64,000 bases of DNA from Lysinibacillus sp. FSL M8-0337 (lineage in GTDB: Bacteria; Bacillota; Bacilli; Bacillales_A; Planococcaceae): positions 3,720,001 through 3,784,000 of the forward strand of contig NZ_CP151996.1 in the NCBI RefSeq assembly GCF_038593855.1. The letters are read 5' to 3'. Position numbers and translations under genes: made by a program. Within the stretch, counting starts at the first letter, position 1. The number at the start of each line of letters is the position of its first letter. The notes below the pieces were generated by a model. It worked only from the letters and a program-made list of their open reading frames with translations, had not been told where the DNA came from and searched no databases. Shown in pieces: positions 1-7,021 of this stretch.

Positions 1-180
1 AATATTTTTAGATGAGTGAGCGAATAAATCCTGCTATCCCACCGCTCGAAGTTTTTCCCTATTTTTTTCGGGAAAGTTATCTGGAAATGCTATATAGATA
101 TATTTCCCATAACCGGAAATCTCGATTCACTTAAGGTAGATGTGTATAGAGCTAGGGATTTCTTGAATAGTGGTCTATGT

Positions 181-224
181 AAAGAAAAACAGGTTACTAC
201 ACTGTGTTGCCTTGTAGTAACCTG
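181..224 (-). terminator. Rho-independent terminator-like hairpin
   Basis: A perfect 12-bp stem (190-201 with 213-224) encloses an 11-nt loop. On the minus strand it is followed directly by TTTTTCTTT. It could end transcription coming from the minus-strand gene at 704-1120, although 480 bases separate them. Confidence 0.6.
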
Positions 225-364
225 CATCTTATGATTCTCCTATTATTATAAATAGGCTCACTGAAAGTATGACTAGTTTGAAAAAGATCACAAATATTTT
301 ATAATTCTTCTATAAAAAGATTCGTTTCGCTTACTTATATATCTACGTAATATTAGGATACTGA

Positions 365-418
365 TTTGACTGATTTGACTGGTTTGACTGGTTTGACTGG
401 TTTGACTGGTTTGGATAG
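365..418. repeat. 9-bp tandem repeat (TTTGACTGG)
   Basis: The unit TTTGACTGG occurs four times in a row (374-409). It is preceded by a one-mismatch copy, TTTGACTGA (365-373), and followed by a decayed copy (TTTGGATAG, 410-418). No open reading frame covers it. It may be a replication-slippage tract or an iteron-like binding array. Confidence 0.8.
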
Positions 419-703
419 CTTAACTAAAATGAAATGAACGCTACAACGAGTATTCAGATGTATTTAGACTCTCTCCACTTAATATAGTTTAGGTCTCCTT
501 GATACTCGAAAATATATAATTTTCTCTATTAATCTAAAGAATATGACCAATTACATTTCGATATCTATATTATTCTTAGAAAATTTTAATGTTAAGATTT
601 TGCAAGCGTAGATAAATCTATACAGTAAAAGAAGATGCTATTTTTATTGCAATCTTATTGATATTGATTTATCCAATTTAATACAACATTTAATTTTCAC
701 TGC

Positions 704-1120
704 TTACAAAGAACAATCATTGCATACAACCACCGTCCATGCACCATCCTGTAATTCCCCAATCTCACCACATATTTCACATACCTGCCCAGATAGTATC
801 TCGTATTTATTTAATATTTCTTGTAGTCCCGTAACCCCATTTTTCATATAAACTCGTAGTAAGCCCTGTTTCTCCTTTATTTCATAGAAGCTTATTTTTT
901 CTAATGGCTCATTTAAAGAGTTATAAAGATTTTCGATTTCAAGAAACATATTCGATATCAGATTAAACCAACCGACTCCTACAAAGCATGGGACTATATC
1001 CTTCTGCTCTTTTCCATTATCTAAATCACTCTGTTCAAGCCAAGGAAATCTTTGAAGCAATTGTTCCTCTAAGTCTTCCCTCATAAAAATTAGTTCGTCT
1101 GCTATCACTATTTTATCCAT
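704..1120 (-). CDS. Hypothetical protein with C-terminal paired-cysteine motif
   Basis: I do not recognise this 138-residue soluble protein. It is acidic (about residues 1-45 are rich in E and D), has no signal peptide or membrane segment, and ends with CEICG...VCNDC, two CxxC pairs about 18 residues apart that could bind zinc. Similar short C-terminal CxxC modules occur in small uncharacterised proteins found in accessory regions, some presumed to be immunity proteins. The ATG is preceded by AAAGGTG at a good distance. It lies in the mobile element, downstream on the same strand of a frameshifted remnant (1448-1700), so a toxin/immunity origin is possible but unproven. Confidence 0.6.
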   Translation of the reverse strand: MDKIVIADELIFMREDLEEQLLQRFPWLEQSDLDNGKEQKDIVPCFVGVGWFNLISNMFLEIENLYNSLNEPLEKISFYEIKEKQGLLRVYMKNGVTGLQEILNKYEILSGQVCEICGEIGELQDGAWTVVVCNDCSL

Positions 1121-1314
1121 AGATACCCCGCACCTTTCTGTATAGTTTAATACTTCAGATTTGTAACTAAAACTTGAAAATGCGATTAGTTACTAGTAAG
1201 TCTATCCTACATATTACTTACTAAACAATCACGCTTATTATGTGAAAATACTTAGAATTAAACTCTTAAAACAGGAAAATAATTTAACCTTTACGAAAAT
1301 TAGAAAGGCTAGGA

Positions 1315-1340
1315 TAAAAAGGTGACAACAATAGTCACCT
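1315..1340 (-). terminator. Terminator downstream of the pseudogene
   Basis: The stem AGGTGAC/GTCACCT (1320-1326 with 1334-1340) is followed by TTTTT on the minus strand. It lies between the remnant at 1448-1700 and the CxxC gene at 704-1120, suggesting that these were separate transcripts or partly insulated. Confidence 0.55.
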
Positions 1341-1447
1341 ATTCTTTCATATTCTCCTTTTAGTTAATTAGGAAATATTATTTAAATGTTTTCTCATAAC
1401 GATGGAAGAATGCCACCGCATGTACTCATATTAACGAACAAGGTTGT

Positions 1448-1700
1448 TTAAATTTCAGTTGTAAAACCATTGTAACTAGGATCTTGATAACTACAGCTTG
1501 AGATACTGTTTTACCGTAGTGCATTGATGCTAAGATACATGCGAAATTACCTCGAGAAATATCATTATCTGCATACCCCCTGCTTTGAAGGATTGTTTGC
1601 ACCTAAAACTGATAACTTATACTTAAACGCTAGTTGGTAGTTAACTTCACCATACCATATCGTCTTCGGTTTCGTTGCTCTGTGCTCCGTTGGATTGAAA
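1448..1700 (-). pseudogene. Frameshifted remnant of an unidentified gene
   Basis: Read on the minus strand, three frames join into one plausible protein tail. Pieces such as VWYGEVNYQLAFKYK, YADNDISRGNFACILAS and DPSYNGFTTEI then stop at 1448-1450. The shifts lie near the DDMVWYG junction, in a run of five Gs, and near the final VV/YQD junction. No long frame survives, so this is a decayed gene 3' end rather than an active gene. I could not assign a family. Its place just upstream of a small CxxC protein on the same strand would fit a toxin C-terminus beside its immunity gene, as inference only. Confidence 0.4.
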
Positions 1701-1718
1701 TATTAGAGAGTACGATAA

Positions 1719-1786
1719 AAAAAATCACACTTATACTGTTTAACCCGAATATTTTTAGGTTTTCCAAAAAATAAGTGTGATTTTTT
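1719..1786. terminator. Long-loop bidirectional hairpin
   Basis: The 16-bp inverted repeat 1719-1734 / 1771-1786 (core ATCACACTTAT with ATAAGTGTGAT) is flanked by A and T runs on both sides, with a 36-nt loop. It would form a bidirectional terminator separating the minus-strand cargo from the plus-strand integrase module. Confidence 0.6.
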
Positions 1787-1932
1787 CTATTTGTGAAGAA
1801 GAGTTTAAAAAATATCTAGTAATACAAAGAAATTAGTATTGGTGCATGATACAAATTAAGAGTTGTTATCAGAAATTCTCCATATAGATATGGAGTTGGT
1901 CTCCAAATACCTTATTTCGGAGTGAAATAAAC

Positions 1933-2244
1933 ATGTCTAATAAATTTGAAAAACTAGATAATATCGTAGTTACAGAGATTCTTGTTGAATTTATCAATGA
2001 GGTAATACCGGAACTAAAACGTTTAATGGGGGAGGAAAAAGTAATTAGAACTGAAAATCATAAACATTCTAATCAAATGCATAATGTATGGCTTTCCTTA
2101 AAAGAAGCTGCTAAATATGCTGGCGTCTCATACAATACCTTTCAAACATTTCGTCAAATGGGGCTTAAAGTATGTGAAATCGGGAACGTCAAGCGTGTAT
2201 CACGTAAAGAAATTGACAAATTTTTAGAAACTCACAGTTACTAA
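1933..2244 (+). CDS. Excisionase-like helix-turn-helix protein
   Basis: This 103-residue protein has an N-terminal helical stretch (about 1-45) and a C-terminal winged-helix DNA-binding domain of the excisionase/MerR-like type. The domain shows WLSLKEAAKYAGVSYNTF, then a wing-like GNVKRVSRKEID segment and a short helix (about residues 50-103). Excisionases bend DNA at attachment sites and steer the integrase toward excision. The ATG follows GGAGTG at 8 nt. It lies 109 bp upstream of the integrase on the same strand, the usual xis-int order, which is the main support for the role. A plain transcriptional regulator is the alternative. Confidence 0.7.
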   Translation: MSNKFEKLDNIVVTEILVEFINEVIPELKRLMGEEKVIRTENHKHSNQMHNVWLSLKEAAKYAGVSYNTFQTFRQMGLKVCEIGNVKRVSRKEIDKFLETHSY

Positions 2245-2353
2245 ATTACTTGAGGGGATTTTCTATTAGTAAAACTATATAATATTACTAAGGGATTAAT
2301 CCTCTCTTATTTAATTATTTGCCCCCGCAAATATCAAAAGGAGGAAGTTAATA

Positions 2354-3517
2354 TTGAAGAAAAAGATATCCCCCGTTAATAGTTACAAGCTGAAAAATGG
2401 TGAAACGCGCTACGAGTTTCCAATTTATTTAGGTGTTGACCCGTTAACTGGTAAACAGAAACGTACAACAAGACGTGGCTTTAAAACACGTAATCAAGCA
2501 AATATAGCATTAGCTCGTATTAAGTTAGAAATTGCAGATGGCACATATAAGCAAGAACGTGTAGAAACTTATAAAGAGTTATATGATCTATGGGTAAAGC
2601 AATATGAAAAAACTGTTGAAGAAAGTACGTTTGTGAAAACAATAGGCATTTTTAAAAATCATATTTTACCTGCAATGAGTTCTTATAAAATTGAAAAAAT
2701 CACAGTGGATATATGCCAAAAGCATGTAGATGAATGGGCTGGAAAATTAAAGAATTTTCGTATGGTCAAAGCATATGCAGCGAAAGTATTAGATTTTGCA
2801 ATTAAGCGTGGCTATATCCAAGCAAATCCATTCACGCATGTAGAAACAAGAATTAAACCTAAAAAGACGATTACCATTGATGAAAAGAACGAGAACTTTT
2901 ATACTCGTGAGCAACTAAATGAGTTTTTAAGTCATTGTGAACAATCTTTACACTACAAATCATTTACTTTACTGCGTTTATTAGCTTATACAGGTCTGCG
3001 TAAAAGTGAAGCCTTAGCTCTTACTTGGAATGATTTACACATTAAAGAAAAAGAGCTTTCCATCACAAAAGCAATCGGCAGAGGGAAAAGTGCAAAGCTA
3101 TATTTAAAATCAACAAAAACTGGATCACCACGAGTAATTAAAATTGATGATGCAACCATCGTAATTTTAAAAGAGTGGAAAAGGATTCAAAAGCAAGAGT
3201 ATCTTGTTCTTGGTCATAATACAATGAAGGCAAATCAGCTGATTTTTAGTAATACAAATAATGAATACATTCAGCCTGTTCAAGTTCAAAAGTGGATGTA
3301 TAGTGTGCAAAAGAAACATTCATTGGTGAAAATCACACCTCATGGATTAAGACACACTCATTGTTCACTTCTCTTTGAAGCTGGAGCATCATTAAAAGAA
3401 GTACAAGATCGCTTAGGGCATTCTGATGTAAAGACTACAATGGATATATATACACATGTTACAAAAAAAGCTCAAGAAAGCGCGATTCAAAAATTTGCTA
3501 CCTATCTAGAAATATAA
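2354..3517 (+). CDS. int: Tyrosine recombinase (phage-type integrase)
   Basis: This 387-residue site-specific recombinase has the layout of Tn916/phage integrases: an N-terminal arm-DNA-binding domain (about 5-65), a SAM-like core-binding domain (about 70-165) and a catalytic domain (about 185-385). The catalytic set is visible: R216 in TGLRKSE, a Lys near 255, H330 and R333 in HGLRH, H356 in LGHSD and nucleophile Y366 in DIYTHV. Nothing essential is missing, so it may be active. The TTG start is chosen because AGGAGG lies just upstream at the right distance. It reads toward the 3' end of ssrA, a classic target of this family, only 142 bp away. Confidence 0.95.
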   Translation: MKKKISPVNSYKLKNGETRYEFPIYLGVDPLTGKQKRTTRRGFKTRNQANIALARIKLEIADGTYKQERVETYKELYDLWVKQYEKTVEESTFVKTIGIFKNHILPAMSSYKIEKITVDICQKHVDEWAGKLKNFRMVKAYAAKVLDFAIKRGYIQANPFTHVETRIKPKKTITIDEKNENFYTREQLNEFLSHCEQSLHYKSFTLLRLLAYTGLRKSEALALTWNDLHIKEKELSITKAIGRGKSAKLYLKSTKTGSPRVIKIDDATIVILKEWKRIQKQEYLVLGHNTMKANQLIFSNTNNEYIQPVQVQKWMYSVQKKHSLVKITPHGLRHTHCSLLFEAGASLKEVQDRLGHSDVKTTMDIYTHVTKKAQESAIQKFATYLEI

Positions 3518-3590
3518 AAATTATAGGATTTAATTTTTGACTACGCTTTTGACTACGTTCGATTGAAGTCAGATGAAATTGTTTGATATA

Positions 3591-3630
3591 AAAAAAACGT
3601 CAAAACCCATATTTATCAAGGGTTTTGACG
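3591..3630 (-). terminator. ssrA terminator
   Basis: The perfect 11-bp stem CGTCAAAACCC/GGGTTTTGACG (3598-3608 with 3620-3630) is followed by a T run on the minus strand. It lies 28 nt past the tmRNA 3' end and before the integrase, so it most likely ends ssrA transcription. Confidence 0.8.
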
Positions 3631-3658
3631 CTCATTGAAACTCAATGAAATTGTAAAA

Positions 3659-4011
3659 TGGAGACGGCGGGAGTCGAACCCGCGTCCAAAGACTCCAATA
3701 CTTCAGCTTCTACGCGTGTAGTTTGTCCATTTGCGTTTCGCGTAGCATTATGCCGACAAACAGGCGTCCTGTACGCTAACCTGGAAATCTCTTGCCGGTG
3801 ACTCAGGTGGCACCATCGACCGTATCCCACTAAAGTTGGGCCCTACGTACTCTACATGGGCGATAGAGAGGCAGAGCGCTTACGAGCTTACGCTGCGAAA
3901 GCTAAGTTTTGTTGTTTGCCAGTTATTATATAACTTCCGTTGATGACGGAGCCGAGACCTCCGACGCGCGACCAAAGCTTGAACCATCCCTGTCGAATCC
4001 GTAACGTCCCC
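3659..4011 (-). ncRNA. ssrA: tmRNA (ssrA)
   Basis: tmRNA rescues stalled ribosomes with SmpB and tags the unfinished protein for proteolysis. The 5' end GGGGACGTTACGGATTCGAC (from 4011) and the 3' end GGTTCGACTCCCGCCGTCTC plus CA (to 3659) form the tRNA-like acceptor and T arm. The reading frame at 3888-3920 encodes GKQQNLAFAA and ends at a TAA, giving the tag AGKQQNLAFAA once the first alanine is supplied by the charged tmRNA. Length is about 353 nt, normal for Bacillales. The 3' end is the probable integration site of the adjacent element and is reconstituted intact. Its partner genes smpB and rnr lie just beyond the sigma genes. Confidence 0.97.
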
Positions 4012-4121
4012 TTGAATATGATGCGAGGCACGTGGCGTCGATCAAACAAAGAGCTAGAATTGCTTCTAGTACGGTTGAAGAGTAGTACTACGCTTCAATA
4101 CATCTGGCATTAACAATTCAT

Positions 4122-4150
4122 ATTATAAAACAAACCAAGCTTTACTTCAA
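4122..4150 (-). promoter_or_regulatory. Probable sigma-A promoter of ssrA
   Basis: On the minus strand TTGAAG (4150-4145) and TATAAT (4127-4122) are spaced by 17 bp. A start near 4115 would give a precursor with a leader of about 100 nt, to be removed by RNase P at the mature 5' end. Confidence 0.65.
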
Positions 4151-4212
4151 GTATAGTGCCTTATTTACAGATTGATAGGTCCCCTTTCAATGCCAAAAAA
4201 GCATAGCAAATG

Positions 4213-4252
4213 AAAAACACCTTTTGAAAATTATTAATCAAAAGGTGTTTTT
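4213..4252 (-). terminator. Terminator after the anti-sigma gene
   Basis: The stem AAAAACACCTTTTGA/TCAAAAGGTGTTTTT (4213-4227 with 4238-4252) has T runs in both directions and begins 4 nt past the anti-sigma stop codon. Confidence 0.85.
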
Positions 4253-4255
4253 AGG

Positions 4256-5620
4256 TTATCGTATATCCACACGAATTGGTTCATCAAAGTAAACATATTG
4301 TAATTCTGTTTGGCCGTATAGGATAAACGAATCTAATTGAATCTCCTCATCGAATGTGATTGTTGTATACTGTTTTTCTTTATCTTTTCGAACACGGGCT
4401 GTATCCCATGCTGTTTTATTGTTCACTGTAATATGCCAGTCGTTAATCGTCGTTGCCTTTGCGTCTGAGGAAATTTCAAGACGTTGGTTGGGTAAGAGCT
4501 TTACTTCATATACTGTATCTTTATAAGTAAAGGAGTACGGTAATTGGTCCAAAGTTAGCGGATGTCGGACATTCGTCGGCAACTCAAACTTGGCACCAGT
4601 AACAGCTATATAGCCGCCTTCTTTTACACTTGGATAGGCACTAATTGTTTCAGTATGAGCGTAACGATCATTTTGAATATTGACGTTATCTTCAGGCATC
4701 GAGCGTTGTAATTTTTGTCCATCAGCGTCAATAACGTCATATAATATTTGTGCATTATAGCCTGCATAAGATTCTTTTTCAGCTAGCGGTAAATCAGCTG
4801 TAAACTTTTCTACTTGTTGCTCTACAAATGTTGCCATGTTCTCCGTAAATTTTGTTTCAAATTTGAAGAGAGAGTTTTGTGGTCCATGTTGTGCACGGAT
4901 AAAGTTTACGTCAACGCCGTCTTTTTCAAACGCAGAACGTAGTGTGACAGTCTCTGTTTGAGCTAACAATTCCTTGCGATCAATCGGTACTTCAAACGTC
5001 CACTGACCATCTACGTCATAAATGTGTTGATAGTTAAAAAGAAGTTTAAATTCATCATGTGTCACATTAAATAAGGGGAACTCAAATTTAATTTCATTCA
5101 TTGATTGCTCTGCAGAATAACTAGCAATTTCACTTTTCCCGCTTGGTAGTACGAGTGCTACATCCCCCACGGTTGCTTCATTGAAGAAATTTTCATCACC
5201 ATTATAGCCAGATGTCGCTAGAGTCACTGTAATATAAGCATCTGTGAGCTTAACGTCTTTTACTTTTATCGTAATGGGTGTAGAACTAGTTGCTGGCTCT
5301 TGCTGCATAGTCGAGAATACTAGAAATAATAATGCGGCTGTGACGAATGCGACTGCTGCAAAAGTTGCTCGCCAGTCTCGCTTTTTTGTAAGTGAAGCCT
5401 TTTTCTTTGGTAATTGATTCATCACTTGATTTGTAAATGAATCGTCAACATGTACCGGAGGAAACAGGGAGCTTATTAGCTGTTCGGTTGCAAGTTGTTC
5501 ATCCAGTAATGCAGAGCAGGTTGCGCATGATTGAATATGCTTGTCTATTTGCATCATTTTGTTATCTTCTATTCGTCCATCGATAAAATCGTGCATTTCT
5601 TCAGTTGATAAGCAGTTCAT
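4256..5620 (-). CDS. Membrane anti-sigma factor with zinc-finger N-terminus
   Basis: This 454-residue protein should hold the adjacent ECF sigma factor inactive at the membrane. The N-terminus carries a ZAS-type motif, H28xxxC32xxC35 (HIQSCATC), which binds the sigma factor. A single membrane helix follows at about 87-104 (ATFAAVAFVTAALLFLVFS), then an extracytoplasmic domain of about 350 residues of the DUF4179-like kind, probably the signal-sensing part. It overlaps the sigma gene by 20 bp, so the two are translationally coupled and expressed in a fixed ratio. The inducing signal cannot be read from sequence. Confidence 0.85.
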   Translation of the reverse strand: MNCLSTEEMHDFIDGRIEDNKMMQIDKHIQSCATCSALLDEQLATEQLISSLFPPVHVDDSFTNQVMNQLPKKKASLTKKRDWRATFAAVAFVTAALLFLVFSTMQQEPATSSTPITIKVKDVKLTDAYITVTLATSGYNGDENFFNEATVGDVALVLPSGKSEIASYSAEQSMNEIKFEFPLFNVTHDEFKLLFNYQHIYDVDGQWTFEVPIDRKELLAQTETVTLRSAFEKDGVDVNFIRAQHGPQNSLFKFETKFTENMATFVEQQVEKFTADLPLAEKESYAGYNAQILYDVIDADGQKLQRSMPEDNVNIQNDRYAHTETISAYPSVKEGGYIAVTGAKFELPTNVRHPLTLDQLPYSFTYKDTVYEVKLLPNQRLEISSDAKATTINDWHITVNNKTAWDTARVRKDKEKQYTTITFDEEIQLDSFILYGQTELQYVYFDEPIRVDIR

Positions 5621-6140
5621 TATTAATCTCTCCCTTCAACATAGCGTTTCTTAGCCTTTTCTTTGTTCTATGCAGTCGGTTTCGTACTTCCGATATTGGA
5701 ATATTAAGTGTCTCAGCGATTTCTTCATAGGAGCAATTACTGGCATACTTTAGGACGAAAACTTGGTGCGTTTTGTGTTCCAATGTTGCAAGCCATTGCT
5801 GAAGTAACTCGTTCTGTTCTTTTTTGATTATTAATACTTCAGGTGTTTCTAATGAGGGCGTTTCCTCAAGTGGTGTTGCATCTTCCTTATGCTTTCTTTT
5901 AAAATCAATCAGTTGATTAATCGCGATACGAAAAAGCCAAGCCTTAAAAGAGCCACCTTTAAAATGAAGTAAGTTATCATAGCATTTGATAAATGACTCT
6001 TGTGCAATATCTTTCGCCAATTCCTCGTCGTTCGTTTGATATGTTAAATAGCTGACAAGTGGTTGCTTATATGTATCAACAATGATGCGAAAAGCTTGTT
6101 GATCCCCAGCAATGATTTTTTGTATCAGCTGCATATCCAT
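5601..6140 (-). CDS. ECF-family RNA polymerase sigma factor
   Basis: This 179-residue sigma-70 family factor of the extracytoplasmic function group has region 2 (about 15-85, with DIAQESFIKCY and FKAWLFRIAIN) and region 4 (about 120-172, with SYEEIAETLNIPISEVRNRLHR, the -35-binding HTH). The ATG at 6140 is chosen because AAGGAGG lies 8 nt before it; an earlier GTG at 6149 overlaps this ribosome binding site and is unlikely. It is followed by its overlapping anti-sigma gene. I cannot place it in a named subgroup such as SigV, SigW or SigX. Confidence 0.9.
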   Translation of the reverse strand: MDMQLIQKIIAGDQQAFRIIVDTYKQPLVSYLTYQTNDEELAKDIAQESFIKCYDNLLHFKGGSFKAWLFRIAINQLIDFKRKHKEDATPLEETPSLETPEVLIIKKEQNELLQQWLATLEHKTHQVFVLKYASNCSYEEIAETLNIPISEVRNRLHRTKKRLRNAMLKGEINNELLIN

Positions 6141-6233
6141 GAGACCCACCTCCTTACTTTAACAACGTAAAAACTTTTAAAAAATCTCAAGTAAATGGAA
6201 AATATTTTTGTTTTTTAGGTGGGATTCTTTTGT

Positions 6234-6441
6234 TTCGCGGGTAAATCACCTTACTTCGCGGGTATTCTCCCTCGTTTCGCGGGTAAATCACCTCATTTCG
6301 CGGGTATTTCTCTTTATTCCGCGGATAAATCACATCTCTTCGCGGATATTTCTCTTTGTTCCGAGGGTAAATCATCTTACTTCGCGGGTATTTCCCACAA
6401 TTCCGCGGGTAAGCCTCCTCACCCTCTCAAATACCCGCGAA
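6234..6441. repeat. Array of nine 21-bp repeats with 42-bp higher order
   Basis: Units starting with TTCGCGGGTA or TCCGCGG occur at exact 21-bp steps (6234, 6255, 6276, 6297, 6318, 6339, 6360, 6381, 6402). They alternate between two versions (GGTAAATCAC... and GGTATTTCTC...), so the true period is 42 bp. An inverted copy, AAATACCCGCGAA, closes the array (6429-6441). Because 21 is a multiple of three, several frames stay open on both strands, but none has a ribosome binding site; I treat the small frames as artefacts. The array lies between the sigma operon and the smpB terminator. Confidence 0.9.
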
Positions 6442-6450
6442 CATCATTGA

Positions 6451-6478
6451 AAAAAGCTCACCACAACAAGTGGTGAGC
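6451..6478 (-). terminator. Terminator of the rnr-smpB unit
   Basis: The stem GCTCACCAC/GTGGTGAGC (6456-6464 with 6470-6478) is followed by TTTTTT on the minus strand, 15 nt past the smpB stop. Confidence 0.88.
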
Positions 6479-6493
6479 CTTCCTCTTAATCTA

Positions 6494-6961
6494 TTAGTAT
6501 TGATTTTTTGCTTTGAAGGTGCGTTCCATTTCGCGTTTTGCTTCTTTTTTGCGCATGTCGTCGCGTTTGTCGTAGTCTTTTTTCCCTTTGCCGACGCCGA
6601 TTAGCAGTTTGGCATAGCCGTCTTTAATGTACATTTTTAAAGGGATAATGGTGTAACCGTCGCGTTTGACTGCGCCGACTAGTTCGCCGATTTGCTTTTT
6701 ATGTAGGAGCAATTTACGGGCGCGTAATGGGTCATGGTTGAAACGGTTCCCTTGGTCGAATGGGCTAACGTGCATGTTGCTAATCCATGCTTCGCCGTTT
6801 GTAATTCGAACGTATGAGTCGCGCAATTGGACTTTGCCTGCACGAATAGCTTTAATTTCTGTGCCTGTTAGTACCATGCCCGCTTCAATTGTGTCTTCGA
6901 TAAAGTAGTCATGTCCCGCTTTTTTGTTTTGTGCTAATACTTTCCCAGTACCTTTTGCCAT
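6494..6961 (-). CDS. smpB: SsrA-binding protein SmpB
   Basis: SmpB is the protein partner of tmRNA in trans-translation; it binds the tRNA-like domain and places its tail in the empty mRNA channel of a stalled ribosome. The 155 residues match the family length. The beta-barrel core (about 1-125) includes [20 protein letters not shown] and the basic C-terminal tail ([19 protein letters not shown]) is intact. The ATG follows AGAGGGTG. It lies directly downstream of rnr and about 2.5 kb upstream of ssrA on the same strand, so the rescue RNA, its chaperone and the RNase that clears the mRNA are clustered. Confidence 0.98.
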   Translation of the reverse strand: MAKGTGKVLAQNKKAGHDYFIEDTIEAGMVLTGTEIKAIRAGKVQLRDSYVRITNGEAWISNMHVSPFDQGNRFNHDPLRARKLLLHKKQIGELVGAVKRDGYTIIPLKMYIKDGYAKLLIGVGKGKKDYDKRDDMRKKEAKREMERTFKAKNQY

Positions 6962-7021
6962 TTAGTTCACCCTCTATTCAAAGGTTGAGCAGGGCTAGCC
7001 TGCTCACGCTGGATTTTTTCA

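Larger units (their letters stand above)
1..703. other. Gene-poor end of the integrated element
   Basis: I see no convincing gene in these 700 AT-rich bases. They contain a minus-strand terminator-like hairpin (190-224) and a 9-bp tandem repeat (365-418). A 40-codon frame at 12-134 has no ribosome binding site and is not supported. The stretch belongs to the mobile element whose integrase lies at 2354-3517, and its outer border is not in the window. Confidence 0.5.

Noticed and set aside
12-134. 40-codon open frame at the left edge
   Set aside because: It is preceded by a stop in frame, has no ribosome binding site and no recognisable composition.
3642-3830. 62-residue open frame over the ssrA region
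   Set aside because: It lies wholly inside the tmRNA gene, which is supported by its ends, fold and tag frame.
6234-6422. CRISPR array
   Set aside because: Units are contiguous 21-mers without spacers and there are no cas genes nearby.
6187-6476. Small open frames on both strands across the 21-bp array (IYPRNK... and FAGKSPHFAGI...)
   Set aside because: They arise because the unit length is a multiple of three; none has a ribosome binding site.
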